From: Brevibacterium zhoupengii
GTDB taxonomy: Bacteria; Actinomycetota; Actinomycetes; Actinomycetales; Brevibacteriaceae
Reading direction: 5' to 3'
Assembly: GCF_021117425.1 (NCBI RefSeq)
Contig: NZ_CP088298.1
Location: 1,116,001 to 1,180,000 of the forward strand
Length of the DNA stretch: 64,000 bases
In this document: positions 17,098-26,484 of the stretch, one piece after another
Position numbering within the stretch: the first letter of the stretch is position 1
How the letters are laid out: each line of letters opens with the position of its first letter
The notes under the pieces: generated by a model
Database searches by the model: none
Told to the model about the DNA's origin: nothing
What the model saw: the letters and a program-made list of their open reading frames with translations, nothing else
Translations under genes and position numbers: made by a program

Positions 17098-18126
17098 ATG
17101 TCAGCTCATCTCTCTCGCCGGGCCATGGCCATAGGCACCATCGTCACACTCGCCTTCAGCGCGAGCGCCTGCAGCCAGGACTCGGCGGATTCTGCGAAGT
17201 CTGCCTCCGACGACTTCCAGACCGTCACGATCGAACACGCACTGGGCAAGGCCGTCATCGAGGCCGAACCCAAGCGCGTCGTGACCCTCGGGCAGGGGTC
17301 GACCGAGACCGCCATTGCGCTGGGCAAGACCCCTGTCGGCATGGAGGAGTACGCCTGGGGCAGCGATGACACCGGCTATATGCCGTGGATCCATGAAGCG
17401 GTGACAGAGAAGGGCGAGGAGCTGCCGAAGCAGTTCCAGGGAGATACGGAGCTCGATGTCGAAGCCATCGCCGAGCTCGAACCGGATGTCATCCTCGCAC
17501 CATGGTCCGGCGTCACGGCGGATCAGTACAAGCAGCTCGACGCCATCGCCCCCACAGTCGCCTACCCCAAGCAGCCGTGGACGATCGAATGGGATGAGCA
17601 GATCACGACCATCGGCAAGGCTCTGGGGCAGGAGAAGGAATCCGAGGGGCTCGTCGATGACATCAAGACGCAGCTCTCCGAGGCCAAGCGGCCCGAATAC
17701 GAGGGACTGACCTTCTCCTACATCTACAACGACGGCCCGGGCACCCTCGGCGTCTTCTACCCCAATGAGCAGCGAGTGGCGATGGTCTCGGCGCTGGGCC
17801 TGACTCCCGACCCCGTCGTCGACGAGCTCAAGAAGAACTATGACGCCCCGGGCACGGATTCGGCGCTCATCGGGCTGGAGAATGCGGACAAGCTCGACGA
17901 CTCCGACCTCATCTTCACGTTCTACTCCGATGAGAAGAGCAAAAAGGAGATCAAGGCACAGAGCGTGTACGCGAACATTCCCGCGATCAAGTCCGGTGCG
18001 GTCGTCGCTCCTGAAGACCAGCCGTTCGTCACCGCCTCATCGATCATCAACCCGCTGACCGTCCCGTGGACGCTGGAGCGCTATGTGCCGATGATCGACA
18101 AGGCCGCAAAGAACGTCAAGAAGTAG
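17098..18126 (+). CDS. Iron-siderophore ABC transporter substrate-binding lipoprotein
   Basis: The 342-residue protein starts at ATG 17098 behind GGGCAGGA; an upstream in-frame start at 17056 has less support. A signal peptide ends in a lipobox (SASAC at about residue 25). The FecB/FepB-like fold shows EPKRVVTLGQGSTE near the N-terminus, LDVEAIAELEPDVILAPW in the middle and a long connecting helix. It captures ferric siderophores outside the cell. No permease or ATPase gene is adjacent, so partners must be elsewhere. The IdeR box upstream supports iron control. Its last 11 bp overlap the convergent L,D-transpeptidase gene. Confidence 0.9.
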   Translation: MSAHLSRRAMAIGTIVTLAFSASACSQDSADSAKSASDDFQTVTIEHALGKAVIEAEPKRVVTLGQGSTETAIALGKTPVGMEEYAWGSDDTGYMPWIHEAVTEKGEELPKQFQGDTELDVEAIAELEPDVILAPWSGVTADQYKQLDAIAPTVAYPKQPWTIEWDEQITTIGKALGQEKESEGLVDDIKTQLSEAKRPEYEGLTFSYIYNDGPGTLGVFYPNEQRVAMVSALGLTPDPVVDELKKNYDAPGTDSALIGLENADKLDDSDLIFTFYSDEKSKKEIKAQSVYANIPAIKSGAVVAPEDQPFVTASSIINPLTVPWTLERYVPMIDKAAKNVKK

Positions 18127-19573
18127 GCAGCGCGCTCATCTTCTTCCACTCATCCCACTCGTAGACCCAGTCGGAGATATCGCTGGCCGCAGTCGTCAGG
18201 GTGGCATTCGAACCGGTGATCTCGACCGGGTCGCCGAAGATCGCCGAGTCGTAGTACTGCTTGGCCCGTGCGGTCGAGAGGTTGATGCAGCCATGGGAGA
18301 CATTCGCCGACCCCTGCACCCCGGTTGACCAGGGTGCGGCGTGGATGAACTCTCCGTTGTTGTGGATGCGCACGGCCCAGCGCACATCGGTTTCGTAGTC
18401 CCACTGCTCGGAGGTCATCGTGTAGTCCGATGCCTTGGACATCACCACATGGGTTCCGTTGTAGGACGGGGACTTCGCGGCACCCAATGAGGCCGGGAAG
18501 TTCATGACCTCTTTGCCGTCGCGCGTGACGACCATGCGGTGAGTCTTCGCGTCGGCCTTGACGACCTGCTTGCGACCGATGTCGAAATCGAGTGTGAGGT
18601 CGTTCTGGCCGACGGTGTCATCGGTGGTGGGAACGTTCTTCAGCGGCACGTCGACGGAGACCTTCGAGTGCGCGGGCCAGAATTCCTTGGGGCGGAAGTG
18701 CAGGCGCGACTGCGGGTCATCGGGCAGCCAGGCCCAGGAGCCTTCAACCTTGCGCTTCTTTCCGTCCTTGTCCGTGACCTTGACCGACAATCGGTGCTCG
18801 ACGTCGTCACGGTACTTCTTGGCCACCGTGGAGCCGAAGGTGAGGATGATCGGAGCTCCGACGCCCACGGTCTGGTCGTCGGAGAGGATCGTGCGCACCG
18901 CCATCGGCGAGGCGTCGCCGGCTGAGACCGTGACCGTGGAGGTGAAATCGTGTTCCTCTCCATCCGCCGAGGTGGCTGTGGCCGCGAGCTCGTATGTGCT
19001 GTCGGCGACGAGATCGTAGGCGGACATCCAGGCTGCGGCGTCATCGGGGGCCGTGATTGCGTCTGAGTCACCCGAGGCGGATTCGCTTGGAGTCGAAGAT
19101 CCCGCCTTCGCGTCTTCGGTGCTGTCTGCTGCTTCGAGTTCGCTCCCGGCGGTGTCGAAGAAGACTCCGGGATCGGACTTGATGCGTGGGTGATCGGATT
19201 CGGTGATGGAGATGTCGCTCAGCGCCGCGTTCTCGACGCTGAGGCTGATGCGCTCGCTGGGGGCAACTGTTGTCTCTGCGCCGGATTCGACTACTTCGCC
19301 GGTCTGCTGGGGAGCAGAAGTCTGTGTGCTGGTGGGAGGGGCCGAGGCGGTGGAGTTCGAAGCCTTCGCCGAGGAACCCTGTTCCGTCGCCTGGGCTGCC
19401 TCGGCTTCGGAGACGGTCCCGACCCGGAACACCGGCTCGGCAGAGGCCTCGGCTTCGGCCGTCTTCGCGCCATCGCGAGTCGCATCGGGGTCAGAGCCTG
19501 CCGGGGTGCAGGCCGTGAGCAGAGCGAGTGCCGAAAGGGCAGCAACCGCCCCGTGAATCTTCTTGGGTGACAA
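18116..19573 (-). CDS. Lipoprotein L,D-transpeptidase (Ig-like plus YkuD domain)
   Basis: The product forms 3-3 cross-links in peptidoglycan or anchors proteins to it. It has a signal peptide with lipobox LTAC, a long Ala/Ser/Thr/Glu-rich linker, one or two Ig-like domains of the LdtMt2 type and a C-terminal YkuD domain. The catalytic Cys lies in HGCINLSTARAKQYYD and the upstream His in IHAAPWS. A TTG at 19573 preceded by GAGGA (8-nt spacing) gives a conventional short n-region (485 residues); the longer frame from ATG 19618 is the alternative. It converges with and overlaps the siderophore-binding gene by 11 bp. Confidence 0.87.
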   Translation of the reverse strand: MSPKKIHGAVAALSALALLTACTPAGSDPDATRDGAKTAEAEASAEPVFRVGTVSEAEAAQATEQGSSAKASNSTASAPPTSTQTSAPQQTGEVVESGAETTVAPSERISLSVENAALSDISITESDHPRIKSDPGVFFDTAGSELEAADSTEDAKAGSSTPSESASGDSDAITAPDDAAAWMSAYDLVADSTYELAATATSADGEEHDFTSTVTVSAGDASPMAVRTILSDDQTVGVGAPIILTFGSTVAKKYRDDVEHRLSVKVTDKDGKKRKVEGSWAWLPDDPQSRLHFRPKEFWPAHSKVSVDVPLKNVPTTDDTVGQNDLTLDFDIGRKQVVKADAKTHRMVVTRDGKEVMNFPASLGAAKSPSYNGTHVVMSKASDYTMTSEQWDYETDVRWAVRIHNNGEFIHAAPWSTGVQGSANVSHGCINLSTARAKQYYDSAIFGDPVEITGSNATLTTAASDISDWVYEWDEWKKMSALPTS

Positions 19574-19757
19574 AACAGGGATCCTCGTTCGAGCAAAGGG
19601 ATGAGAGCTGCAGACCATGCTAGTGAAGCCAAATCACGAAAGTATTAAAGCAGTGGCCGAATTCCAAGGGAAAAGCCCATTTATCGTCGTTGAGATGCGC
19701 CCTGACCTGGACTGACATAAGGGAGGGGGAGTTGTGGAATTGTAACCTTGAGAAACG

Positions 19758-19848
19758 AAGGACTCCCCGTGCACCCGCCAGAGCTCGCTTACCCTTGCTG
19801 CCTTCCGGCCCTGGGGGAGTTCACAAGATGACGCCGCACGGGGAGCCA
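19758..19848 (-). ncRNA. ffs: Signal recognition particle RNA (4.5S-like)
   Basis: On the minus strand the conserved domain IV reads CCCAGGGCCGGAAGGCAGCA with the GGAA tetraloop, preceded by GTGAACTCC and followed by AGGGTAAGCGAGCTCTGG. The ends pair (GGCTCCCCGTGC with GCACGGGGAGTCC), giving a single hairpin of about 90 nt. With Ffh it targets membrane and secreted proteins. The exact ends are estimates. It lies close to tRNA-Ser and dnaX, as in other Actinobacteria. Confidence 0.92.
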
Positions 19849-20010
19849 TCGATCAGTGTAGTCGAGAGCATCCTCGAGGCACAAAACGAGGTCGAAGCGA
19901 GGCCCGGTGCGGCGGGGACTGGAGGGGATTCTATCTGCGATTAGTGTGATGGTTCACACTTGGCCATCTTGATTTCGCATTGTCGACACGACTCATATAG
20001 GCTGGCTCGC

Positions 20011-20097
20011 GGAGGATTCGCCTAGTGGCCTATGGCGCTCGCCTGGAACGCGGGTTGGGTTAACGCCCTCAGGGGTTCGAATCCCCTATCCTCCGCA
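20011..20097 (+). tRNA. tRNA-Ser (GGA anticodon)
   Basis: The acceptor stem GGAGGAT/ATCCTCC is followed by discriminator G. The anticodon loop CTGGAAC is flanked by CTCGC and GCGGG, the variable arm is long as in class II tRNAs, and the T arm is GGGGTTCGAATCCCC. Only the CA of the tail is encoded, so CCA is completed enzymatically. A TATAG element lies just upstream and a strong terminator follows. Confidence 0.95.
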
Positions 20098-20101
20098 GAG
20101 A

Positions 20102-20143
20102 GAAGAAGGCTCCCATCCGAGAAATCGGATGGGAGCCTTCTTC
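20102..20143 (+). terminator. Strong intrinsic terminator after tRNA-Ser
   Basis: The arms 20102-20120 and 20125-20143 are perfectly complementary over 19 bp around a GAAA tetraloop. It ends 23 bp before the stop of the convergent PfpI gene and may serve both directions. Confidence 0.9.
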
Positions 20144-20165
20144 GTTGTCTGCTTGTCCTAGAACC

Positions 20166-20699
20166 TCAGCCCAGTGCGTTCGCGATGGCTGCGTTGAAGG
20201 CGTCGAGGTCGCCAGGGTTGCGGGAGGTGATGAGGTTGCCGTCGACGACGACCTCGGAGTCCTCCCACTTCGCCCCGGCGTTGATCAGGTCGGTCTTCGT
20301 CGCGACGAACGACGTCAGCTGCCGGCCCTTGGCCACATCCGCCTCGGCGAGGATCCAGGGTGCGTGGCAGATCGCGGCGACTGGCTTATCGGCTGCGAAG
20401 AAGGCCTTGACCAGTGCCACCGCGTCCTCGTCGAGTCGCAGGGCGTCCGCGTTGAGGGTGCCGCCGGGAAGCACGAGGGCGTCGAAGTCCTCCACCTTGG
20501 CCTGTGAGACGGGGACGTCGACGGTGAACTCATCGGCATGGTCCCAGTCGCCCTTCATCGCCTGCAGTGTGCCTTCCGAAGGTGAGACGATGGTCGTCGT
20601 GGCTCCGGCCTTGTCGAGTGCTTCGCGGGGGCTGGTGAGTTCGACCTGCTCGACTCCGCGGGTGAGGAGGAATGCGACCTTCTTGTCTGAGATTGCCAT
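20166..20699 (-). CDS. DJ-1/PfpI family protein (type 1 glutamine amidotransferase-like)
   Basis: The 177-residue cytosolic protein carries the nucleophile elbow AAICHAPW with Cys at about residue 110, and the first-strand motif KKVAFLLTRGVEQVE. ALVLPGG precedes the acidic residue region. It belongs to the PfpI/YhbO branch implicated in protein or glyoxal damage repair. A clear AGGAGT precedes the ATG. It appears monocistronic. Confidence 0.9.
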   Translation of the reverse strand: MAISDKKVAFLLTRGVEQVELTSPREALDKAGATTTIVSPSEGTLQAMKGDWDHADEFTVDVPVSQAKVEDFDALVLPGGTLNADALRLDEDAVALVKAFFAADKPVAAICHAPWILAEADVAKGRQLTSFVATKTDLINAGAKWEDSEVVVDGNLITSRNPGDLDAFNAAIANALG

Positions 20700-20804
20700 A
20701 GTGCTTACTCCTAGTCAGTTGTCGGATCCGACTCGCCAGCACGAGCTGCCGTTCGTCGGTGTCATAGGAAAGAACGCATTGACCCGTCCGCAGTATTCCT
20801 GGGA

Positions 20805-21764
20805 TCAGCTGCTGAGGAACTCGCGCTGATCGACGGTGAGGGGATCGGCATCGACGCGGAGGAGGACCTTGCCGACAGGGTGCGATCCCTTGAGGAACCG
20901 GTAGGCGCTCTGGACTTCTTCGAGTGCGAAGACTCCGGCGACGGACACATGCACATGTCCGTAGGCGATCGCCTTGGCCAACCAGGCGAGATCGCCGCGC
21001 TCGGCCACAGCCTCACCAGCGATGTTCACCCCGTATGTGTCGGCGACCTGCGGTCCAGCTCCGATCGAATTGATGCGCCGCGCTGGAATGTCGAGACTCA
21101 GCAACCGTGCGACCTCGGCCTCGTCCTGGGTTGAGAAGGCGGCAGCGATGCCCTCGGGAGCAGCCTCACGCAGCCGTGCCTCGAGACCGTCACCGTAGGC
21201 GATGGGTTCGATGCCCAGATTGCGCAGCGCCGCGTGGTTGGCCTGGCTGGCCGTGCCGATGACGCGGGCGCCTAAGTTCAGCGCCAATTGGGCGGCGATG
21301 ATTCCGACTCCGCCCGAAGCGCCGGTGACGAGGACGGTCTCACCACTGGTGATTGCCAGGGCGCGGATGCCAGCGACCGCGGTGCGCCCGGCAATGTAGA
21401 GACCTCCGGCCACCTCGGTGCCGAGGCCACGGGGAATCTTGTCGAGACGGTCTGCCGGGTCCCGGATGAGCAGGTGAGTCGTCTGTGACCGGAACGGGCG
21501 ACCCCCGAAGACGAGATCACCGGGGGAGAAGTCGGTGACATCGTCACCGACGCTGTCAACGACGCCCGAGAAGTCAGCGCCATTGCCCTTCGGGCCAGCA
21601 GCCTCACCGAAGGCGCCCCCGACGACCGCAAGATCGACGGGGTTGAGTCCGGCATAGCGGACCGCGACACGAACCTCGCCCGGCCCCACAGAGGGAGCGT
21701 TGGCCTCGACGATGTGGAGCTGGTCGATATCGCCGTTCTGGGTGTACTGAACACTGCGCCTCAT
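20805..21764 (-). CDS. NADP-dependent quinone-oxidoreductase-type MDR protein
   Basis: The 319-residue zinc-independent medium-chain reductase has the GroES-like N-domain (AGLNPVDLAVVGGAFG) and a Rossmann NADP site (VLVTGASGGVGIIAAQLA). No zinc cysteine cluster is present. It should reduce quinones or enones. It is preceded by the terminator of the DUF4333 gene, so it is probably transcribed alone. Confidence 0.88.
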   Translation of the reverse strand: MRRSVQYTQNGDIDQLHIVEANAPSVGPGEVRVAVRYAGLNPVDLAVVGGAFGEAAGPKGNGADFSGVVDSVGDDVTDFSPGDLVFGGRPFRSQTTHLLIRDPADRLDKIPRGLGTEVAGGLYIAGRTAVAGIRALAITSGETVLVTGASGGVGIIAAQLALNLGARVIGTASQANHAALRNLGIEPIAYGDGLEARLREAAPEGIAAAFSTQDEAEVARLLSLDIPARRINSIGAGPQVADTYGVNIAGEAVAERGDLAWLAKAIAYGHVHVSVAGVFALEEVQSAYRFLKGSHPVGKVLLRVDADPLTVDQREFLSS

Positions 21765-21784
21765 GGGAACGCTCCTCGCTGATC

Positions 21785-21826
21785 AAAATGGCAGGTGCAC
21801 AACCTGTGAAGGCGTGCACCTGCCAT
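21785..21826 (-). terminator. Intrinsic terminator of the DUF4333 gene
   Basis: ATGGCAGGTGCAC (21788-21800) and its perfect complement (21814-21826) form a 13-bp stem. On the minus strand the stem is followed at once by TTTT, as expected for a rho-independent terminator. Confidence 0.85.
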
Positions 21827-21862
21827 AACCATGAGCGGACCTGAGTTGTTCCGCAGACTCGC

Positions 21863-22525
21863 TCAGTTGAAGCTGGGGAAGTCGAGTGAGTACCCGACGT
21901 AGCTGCCTGAGACCGAAGTGACCTTGACCGTGCCGTAGCGCTTCTCACCGTAGGCAGTGACGTTGCAGGAGGCCGATCCCTTCTTGGAGATGATCATCAG
22001 ATCATTGATGCATTCGACCTCGTCGACGGTCGTGCCCTGCTTCGCATACGCCTTCTTGATGTCCTTCTCAAGCAGCGAAGCGGGGATGGTGCCGTTGCCG
22101 TGCTCATCGATGTCGAACCCGGGGTCATCGGCGCTGGCATGTTCGCCGCTCGAACTCGATGATCCCTCGCCCGCCGAGGTGGATGTGCCCGATGATGAAG
22201 AGGTGGACGAGTCCGAATCGGAGCTCGAGGTGCCGTAGCCGCCACTTGACGACGAGCCCTGGCTCGACGAGGAATCGGGGGAGTCTCCGGTGGTGGTGTC
22301 GTTCGATGCAGATTCTTCCGGCGCTTCCTCCTCTGGAGGCGCGGTCTCTTCCTGCTCCTCAGGATTCGCTGAGGTCTCGTCGTTCTCCTGGCCCTGGCCC
22401 TGCGCCTGCTCCTGTTCCTGCTCGGGAGGGCCGAAGGAGATGTTCATATCGCAGGCCGACAGTGACAGTGCTGCCGCAACTGCGCCGGCGACGGTGATGG
22501 ACCGAATGATCTTCTTGGTCTTCAT
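21863..22525 (-). CDS. DUF4333 lipoprotein with long acidic/Ser linker
   Basis: The 220-residue lipoprotein has a signal ending in SLSAC (about residue 25). About 100 low-complexity residues rich in Glu, Gln and Ser then span the wall. The C-terminal DUF4333 domain contains the conserved VECINDLMI and SASCNVTAYG cysteines. DUF4333 proteins are common actinobacterial surface proteins of unknown role. The linker DNA contains one copy (22173-22182) of the 10-mer discussed in the findings. Confidence 0.85.
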   Translation of the reverse strand: MKTKKIIRSITVAGAVAAALSLSACDMNISFGPPEQEQEQAQGQGQENDETSANPEEQEETAPPEEEAPEESASNDTTTGDSPDSSSSQGSSSSGGYGTSSSDSDSSTSSSSGTSTSAGEGSSSSSGEHASADDPGFDIDEHGNGTIPASLLEKDIKKAYAKQGTTVDEVECINDLMIISKKGSASCNVTAYGEKRYGTVKVTSVSGSYVGYSLDFPSFN

Positions 22526-22769
22526 GGTGAGCTCCTGATGCTGTGAGGTGGTGTGTATGACTCCACTCTGTCAACGGAATCTGCCGAGGTGGGCCCGGTT
22601 GTGTTCGCATTCGGAGACTCATGTTCCAGGTCGGTTACAACGACCGAATCGGACCCAGCCGTGGAAGAATTGAAAGATATCTCGCCGAGGATGTCGAGAA
22701 TGAGTATGTGGCTCCGTCCCAGGGATGTCAGCGAAGTTCGCGACGAGCAATTGATAAGAGGAGAAGATC

Positions 22770-23177
22770 ATGGCTAAGTACCTGATGCTCAAGCACTACA
22801 AGATGGCCCCCGAGTACATGCAGTACACCCCGATGGAGGAGTGGACGCCGGGCGAAGTCGATGCTCACATCGGCTACATGAACGACTTCGCGGCGAGGCT
22901 GAAGGAGACCGGCGAATTCGTCGACTCCCAGGCTCTGTCGCCCGAAGGGTCCTTCGTCCGGTTCGATGGAGAGGGCAGGCCGCCGGTCACCGACGGTCCC
23001 TTCCCTGAGACTAAGGACCTCATCGCCGGGTGGATGGTCATCGACGTCGAGTCCTACGATCGGGCGCTCGAACTGGCCGGCGAACTCTCCGCGGCACCGG
23101 GTGCCGGCGGCGAGCCGATCCGTGAGTGGCTCGAACTCCGTCCGTTCATGGGTGTGACCCCATGTACGACGGACTGA
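22770..23177 (+). CDS. YCII/DGPF-domain protein linked to ECF sigma factor
   Basis: The 135-residue protein carries VTDGPFPETKDLIAGWMVID, the DGPF signature of the YCII family. Such genes are the constant neighbours of ECF42 sigma factors. Here the sigma start (23162) overlaps this gene by 16 bp. A GAGGAG precedes the ATG. It may bind a small ligand or modulate the sigma factor, but no activity is established from sequence. Confidence 0.88.
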   Translation: MAKYLMLKHYKMAPEYMQYTPMEEWTPGEVDAHIGYMNDFAARLKETGEFVDSQALSPEGSFVRFDGEGRPPVTDGPFPETKDLIAGWMVIDVESYDRALELAGELSAAPGAGGEPIREWLELRPFMGVTPCTTD

Positions 23178-24298
23178 GGGAGCTCGTCCCCATCGTGATC
23201 GGCATCCTCGAGCGGAGGGGAGCAGACTTCTCCACCGCCGAGGATGCCGTTCAGGATGCCCTGATCGAGGCCTTTCGCACGTGGCCGGTCAACGAACCCC
23301 GCGACATGAAGGGGTGGCTGATCACGGTTGCCTGGCGGAAGTTCCTCGACCGCGTCCGTGCGGAGTCCGCGCGCACTGCGCGGGAGGAACATGCCTTCGC
23401 ACTGGACACTGATGCGGTGACAACCTCGGACGATGACACCGTCGACCTCTATTTCCTGTGCGCCCACCCGGACCTCAGCCCAGCCTCGGCGGTGGCACTG
23501 ACCCTACGGGCCGTCGGCGGTCTCACCACCCGTCAGATCGCCGAGGCCTACCTGGTGCCGGAGGCGACGATGGCTCAGCGCATCTCCCGAGCCAAACGCA
23601 CCCTGTCCGGACGCCGACTCAACCGCCCCGGCAGTGTCTCTGCCGTACTCAGAGTCCTCTACCTGGTGTTCAACGAGGGGTATTCGGGCGACGTCGACCT
23701 CGCAGCAGAGGCGATCCGTCTCACCCGGGTCCTCGCCGCATCGATCGACCACCCCGAGGTCTCCGGGCTGCTGGCGCTCATGCTCATCCACCATGCCCGC
23801 CGCGAAGCCCGGTTCACCTCCGATGGAGCTCTGATCACCCTGGGCGACCAAGACCGGTCCATGTGGGACTCCCACCTCATCGCCGAGGGCGTCGGCATCC
23901 TGCAGACCGCGCTCGCCCGCGAGGAACTCGGCGAATTCCAGGTCCAGGCGGCCATCGCCGCACTCCACGCCGATGCCCAACGTGTCGAGGACACCGACTG
24001 GCCCCAGATCGTCGAATGGTACGACGAACTCCTGAAGCTGAACGACAGCCCGATCGCGTCCCTCAACCGTGCGGTTGCGATCGGTGAAGCCGACGGGCCG
24101 GTGGCCGGACTGGCGGAACTGGGCAGACTCGATGAGACTCTGCCGCGCTACTTCGCCGTCGAGGCCCACCTGCGCGAACGGGCAGGAGAGGACGAGGCGG
24201 CGGCGAAGCTCTACGTCGAGGCCGCGGCCAAGGCGAGCAACCTCGCCGAACGCGACCACCTCATACGTCAGGCGGCTCGCCTGAACTCCGAGCGCTGA
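23162..24298 (+). CDS. ECF42-type RNA polymerase sigma factor with C-terminal TPR-like extension
   Basis: The 378-residue protein starts best at ATG 23162 (MYDGLRELVPIVIG), inside the YCII gene; an upstream GTG at 23126 is possible. It contains sigma2 (AEDAVQDALIEAFRTWP) and sigma4 (LTTRQIAEAYLVPEATMAQR), followed by about 200 residues of DUF6596/TPR-like helices (NRAVAIGEADGPVAGLAELG). This layout with a DGPF partner defines the ECF42 group, which lacks a classical anti-sigma factor. The extension probably regulates the protein. Confidence 0.9.
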   Translation: MYDGLRELVPIVIGILERRGADFSTAEDAVQDALIEAFRTWPVNEPRDMKGWLITVAWRKFLDRVRAESARTAREEHAFALDTDAVTTSDDDTVDLYFLCAHPDLSPASAVALTLRAVGGLTTRQIAEAYLVPEATMAQRISRAKRTLSGRRLNRPGSVSAVLRVLYLVFNEGYSGDVDLAAEAIRLTRVLAASIDHPEVSGLLALMLIHHARREARFTSDGALITLGDQDRSMWDSHLIAEGVGILQTALAREELGEFQVQAAIAALHADAQRVEDTDWPQIVEWYDELLKLNDSPIASLNRAVAIGEADGPVAGLAELGRLDETLPRYFAVEAHLRERAGEDEAAAKLYVEAAAKASNLAERDHLIRQAARLNSER

Positions 24299-24325
24299 GC
24301 ACCGAACTCGCGGTAATCTGAGCGC

Positions 24326-24997
24326 ATGGTTGAAGCAAGCGTGGACAGCGTCATGGAGACATTGGCGGCGATGGAGGATCCCAAGGCCCGTGCCGTCAAC
24401 GAGCGACACGGTGACGATCACGGTGTGAATCTTGGCAAGCTGCGGGCCGTAGCCAAGGAGCTGAAGAAGAACGACGAGCTCGCCGTCGAACTGTGGCACA
24501 CCGGTGACACCGCGGCCCGTCTCGTCGCGACCCTCATCATGCGCCCACGCAGCTATGACGAGCAGCGCCTCGATGCCATGCTGCGCGAGGCACGTGTGCC
24601 GAAGGTCCACGCCTGGCTGGTCAACTACATCGTCAAGAAGTCGAAGCACGCCGAAGCACTGCGCCTGGCCTGGATGGACGACCCCGACCCGATCGTGGCG
24701 TCGGCAGGCTGGGCGCTGACCAGCGAGCGAGTGAACAAATCACCCGAGGGCCTTGACCTGTCAGCCCTCCTCGACATCATCGAGGCACAGATGCTCGGCG
24801 CCGAAGAGCGCCTGCAGTGGGCGATGAACGAAACCCTGTCCTACATCGGCATCGAGAACGAGGACCTGCGGCCACGGGCCATCGACATCGGCAACCGCCT
24901 CGGCGTCCTCAAGGACTATCCGACCCCGCCGAACTGCACCTCCCCCTTCGCACCGACCTGGATCACCGAGATCGTGGCCCGCAGGCAGGCGCAGTGA
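24326..24997 (+). CDS. AlkD-like HEAT-repeat DNA glycosylase / DNA alkylation repair protein
   Basis: The 223-residue all-helical protein matches the DNA_alkylation family: LGKLRAVAKELKKNDELAVELW near the N-terminus and AWMDDPDPIVASAGWALTSE later. The AlkD fold excises bulky or alkylated bases without flipping. A TAATCT box ends 6 nt before the ATG, so it is likely leaderless and separate from the sigma gene 27 bp upstream. Confidence 0.8.
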   Translation: MVEASVDSVMETLAAMEDPKARAVNERHGDDHGVNLGKLRAVAKELKKNDELAVELWHTGDTAARLVATLIMRPRSYDEQRLDAMLREARVPKVHAWLVNYIVKKSKHAEALRLAWMDDPDPIVASAGWALTSERVNKSPEGLDLSALLDIIEAQMLGAEERLQWAMNETLSYIGIENEDLRPRAIDIGNRLGVLKDYPTPPNCTSPFAPTWITEIVARRQAQ

Positions 24998-25004
24998 GCC
25001 TCGA

Positions 25005-26432
25005 CTAGACGGCCACGATATGAGGGTGCTGTCGGTGGAAATCGGTGGCCTGCTGGAAGGTATGCCCCGCGGCCAGCAGCAGACCCTCCTTGAAGTCACC
25101 GGCGACGAACTGAGCAGCCAGCGGGGTGCCGCGCTCGGTGAAGCCGGCAGGCAGAGTGATCGAGGGCATGCCGCAGTTGTCGATCGGCGCCGTGGGAATC
25201 GTGACTCCGGCGAACAGCTCGGCGTCAGAGCCGAGATTCTCCATCTGCGAAATGGTCGGTGAGGCGGCTCCGATGCCCGGAAGCAGCAGCAGGTCGATGT
25301 CGGACATGAGCGCGCGCATGCGACCGGTGAATGCCCGCCTGGATTCGAGCAGCTCGTGGTAGTCGACGGCGCTGAGCCCACGCCCGATCTCGATGAGGCC
25401 GGCGAGGTCGGGACCGTACTCGGCCGACCTCGACGGATAGTTCTCTGCGTGAACGCCCGCGGTCTCGATCCCGCACAGGGCAGTCCATTCCTGCGCCGCC
25501 GCAGGCAGGTCGGGGGTGCGCACGTCGAGGACGCGCCAACCGAGGTCGAGGAGCACCTCGATGGTGGATTCGAGCATCTCGTTGGTGACGTCATCGAAAT
25601 GTTCGGCTGCCAGTTCGCGGTCGAAGCCGACGACCGGGGTGGTCTCGAGCCTGAGCTGCTGGCTGTAGCGGGGCACCGGTTCAAGCACCGAAGTCGGGTC
25701 GTTCGGGTCGTGGCCGGCGATGGCCTCGAGGATGATGGCAGCATCGCGTGCGCTGCGCGTCATCGGGCCGATGTGGTCAAGGCTCGGCGCCAGGGGAAAG
25801 ATGCCGTTGCGCGAGACCCGGCCCCAGGTGGGTTTGAGTCCGGTGACCCCATTGGCCGAGGAAGGCAGTCGGATCGAACCGCCGGTGTCCGAGCCCAGCG
25901 AGCCGTAGCAGAGGCCGGCGGCGGTGGCGACGCCCGAACCGCTCGAGGAGACTCCTGACCAGGTGTTGGGCTCCCAGGGGTTGACCGGGGTCGGCAGGTC
26001 GGGGTGATGCCCGGTGAAGGCGCCCTCGGTCAGGCGCAGCTTTCCCAGGATCACAGCCCCAGCGGCCCGCAGGCGAGCCACGACGGTGGCGTCGAAGTCG
26101 GGCTGGAAATCGGCGTGGATCGTGGTGCCTGCACCTGTCGGTGCGTCATGGGTGTAGGCGAGGTCTTTGATCGCCAGCGGCACACCGTGCAGCGGCCCCA
26201 ACCAGTCCCCGCGGGCCAGGCGTTCATCGAGGTCGTCGGCGGCGGCCAGGGCCGATTCGCGCATCAGGGTGACGTAGGACAGGAGATGGGGGTCGAGTTC
26301 GTCGACCCGGTCGAACATGGCCTCGGTGGCTGCCCGGGAGCTCAGCCGCCCGGATCTGATGAGCTCCGAGACCTCGTGCAGTTCACGGAACTCGAGTCCG
26401 CTGTTCGCCGAGGTGGTTGTGCTGCTGGTCAT
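25005..26432 (-). CDS. Amidase signature family amidase
   Basis: The 475-residue enzyme has the Ser-cisSer-Lys triad of the amidase signature family. The Lys is in GVPLAIKDL, the cis-Ser in GVSSSGSG and the nucleophile Ser in LGSDTGGSIRLPSS. It could hydrolyse aliphatic or aryl amides; it is not a GatA because no gatB or gatC is near. It converges almost end to end with the AlkD-like gene. Confidence 0.9.
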   Translation of the reverse strand: MTSSTTTSANSGLEFRELHEVSELIRSGRLSSRAATEAMFDRVDELDPHLLSYVTLMRESALAAADDLDERLARGDWLGPLHGVPLAIKDLAYTHDAPTGAGTTIHADFQPDFDATVVARLRAAGAVILGKLRLTEGAFTGHHPDLPTPVNPWEPNTWSGVSSSGSGVATAAGLCYGSLGSDTGGSIRLPSSANGVTGLKPTWGRVSRNGIFPLAPSLDHIGPMTRSARDAAIILEAIAGHDPNDPTSVLEPVPRYSQQLRLETTPVVGFDRELAAEHFDDVTNEMLESTIEVLLDLGWRVLDVRTPDLPAAAQEWTALCGIETAGVHAENYPSRSAEYGPDLAGLIEIGRGLSAVDYHELLESRRAFTGRMRALMSDIDLLLLPGIGAASPTISQMENLGSDAELFAGVTIPTAPIDNCGMPSITLPAGFTERGTPLAAQFVAGDFKEGLLLAAGHTFQQATDFHRQHPHIVAV

Positions 26433-26484
26433 GGACGCCTCCTTGCATCGGTTGTCCCCATGCTAACGGGGAAACCTCAGAACG

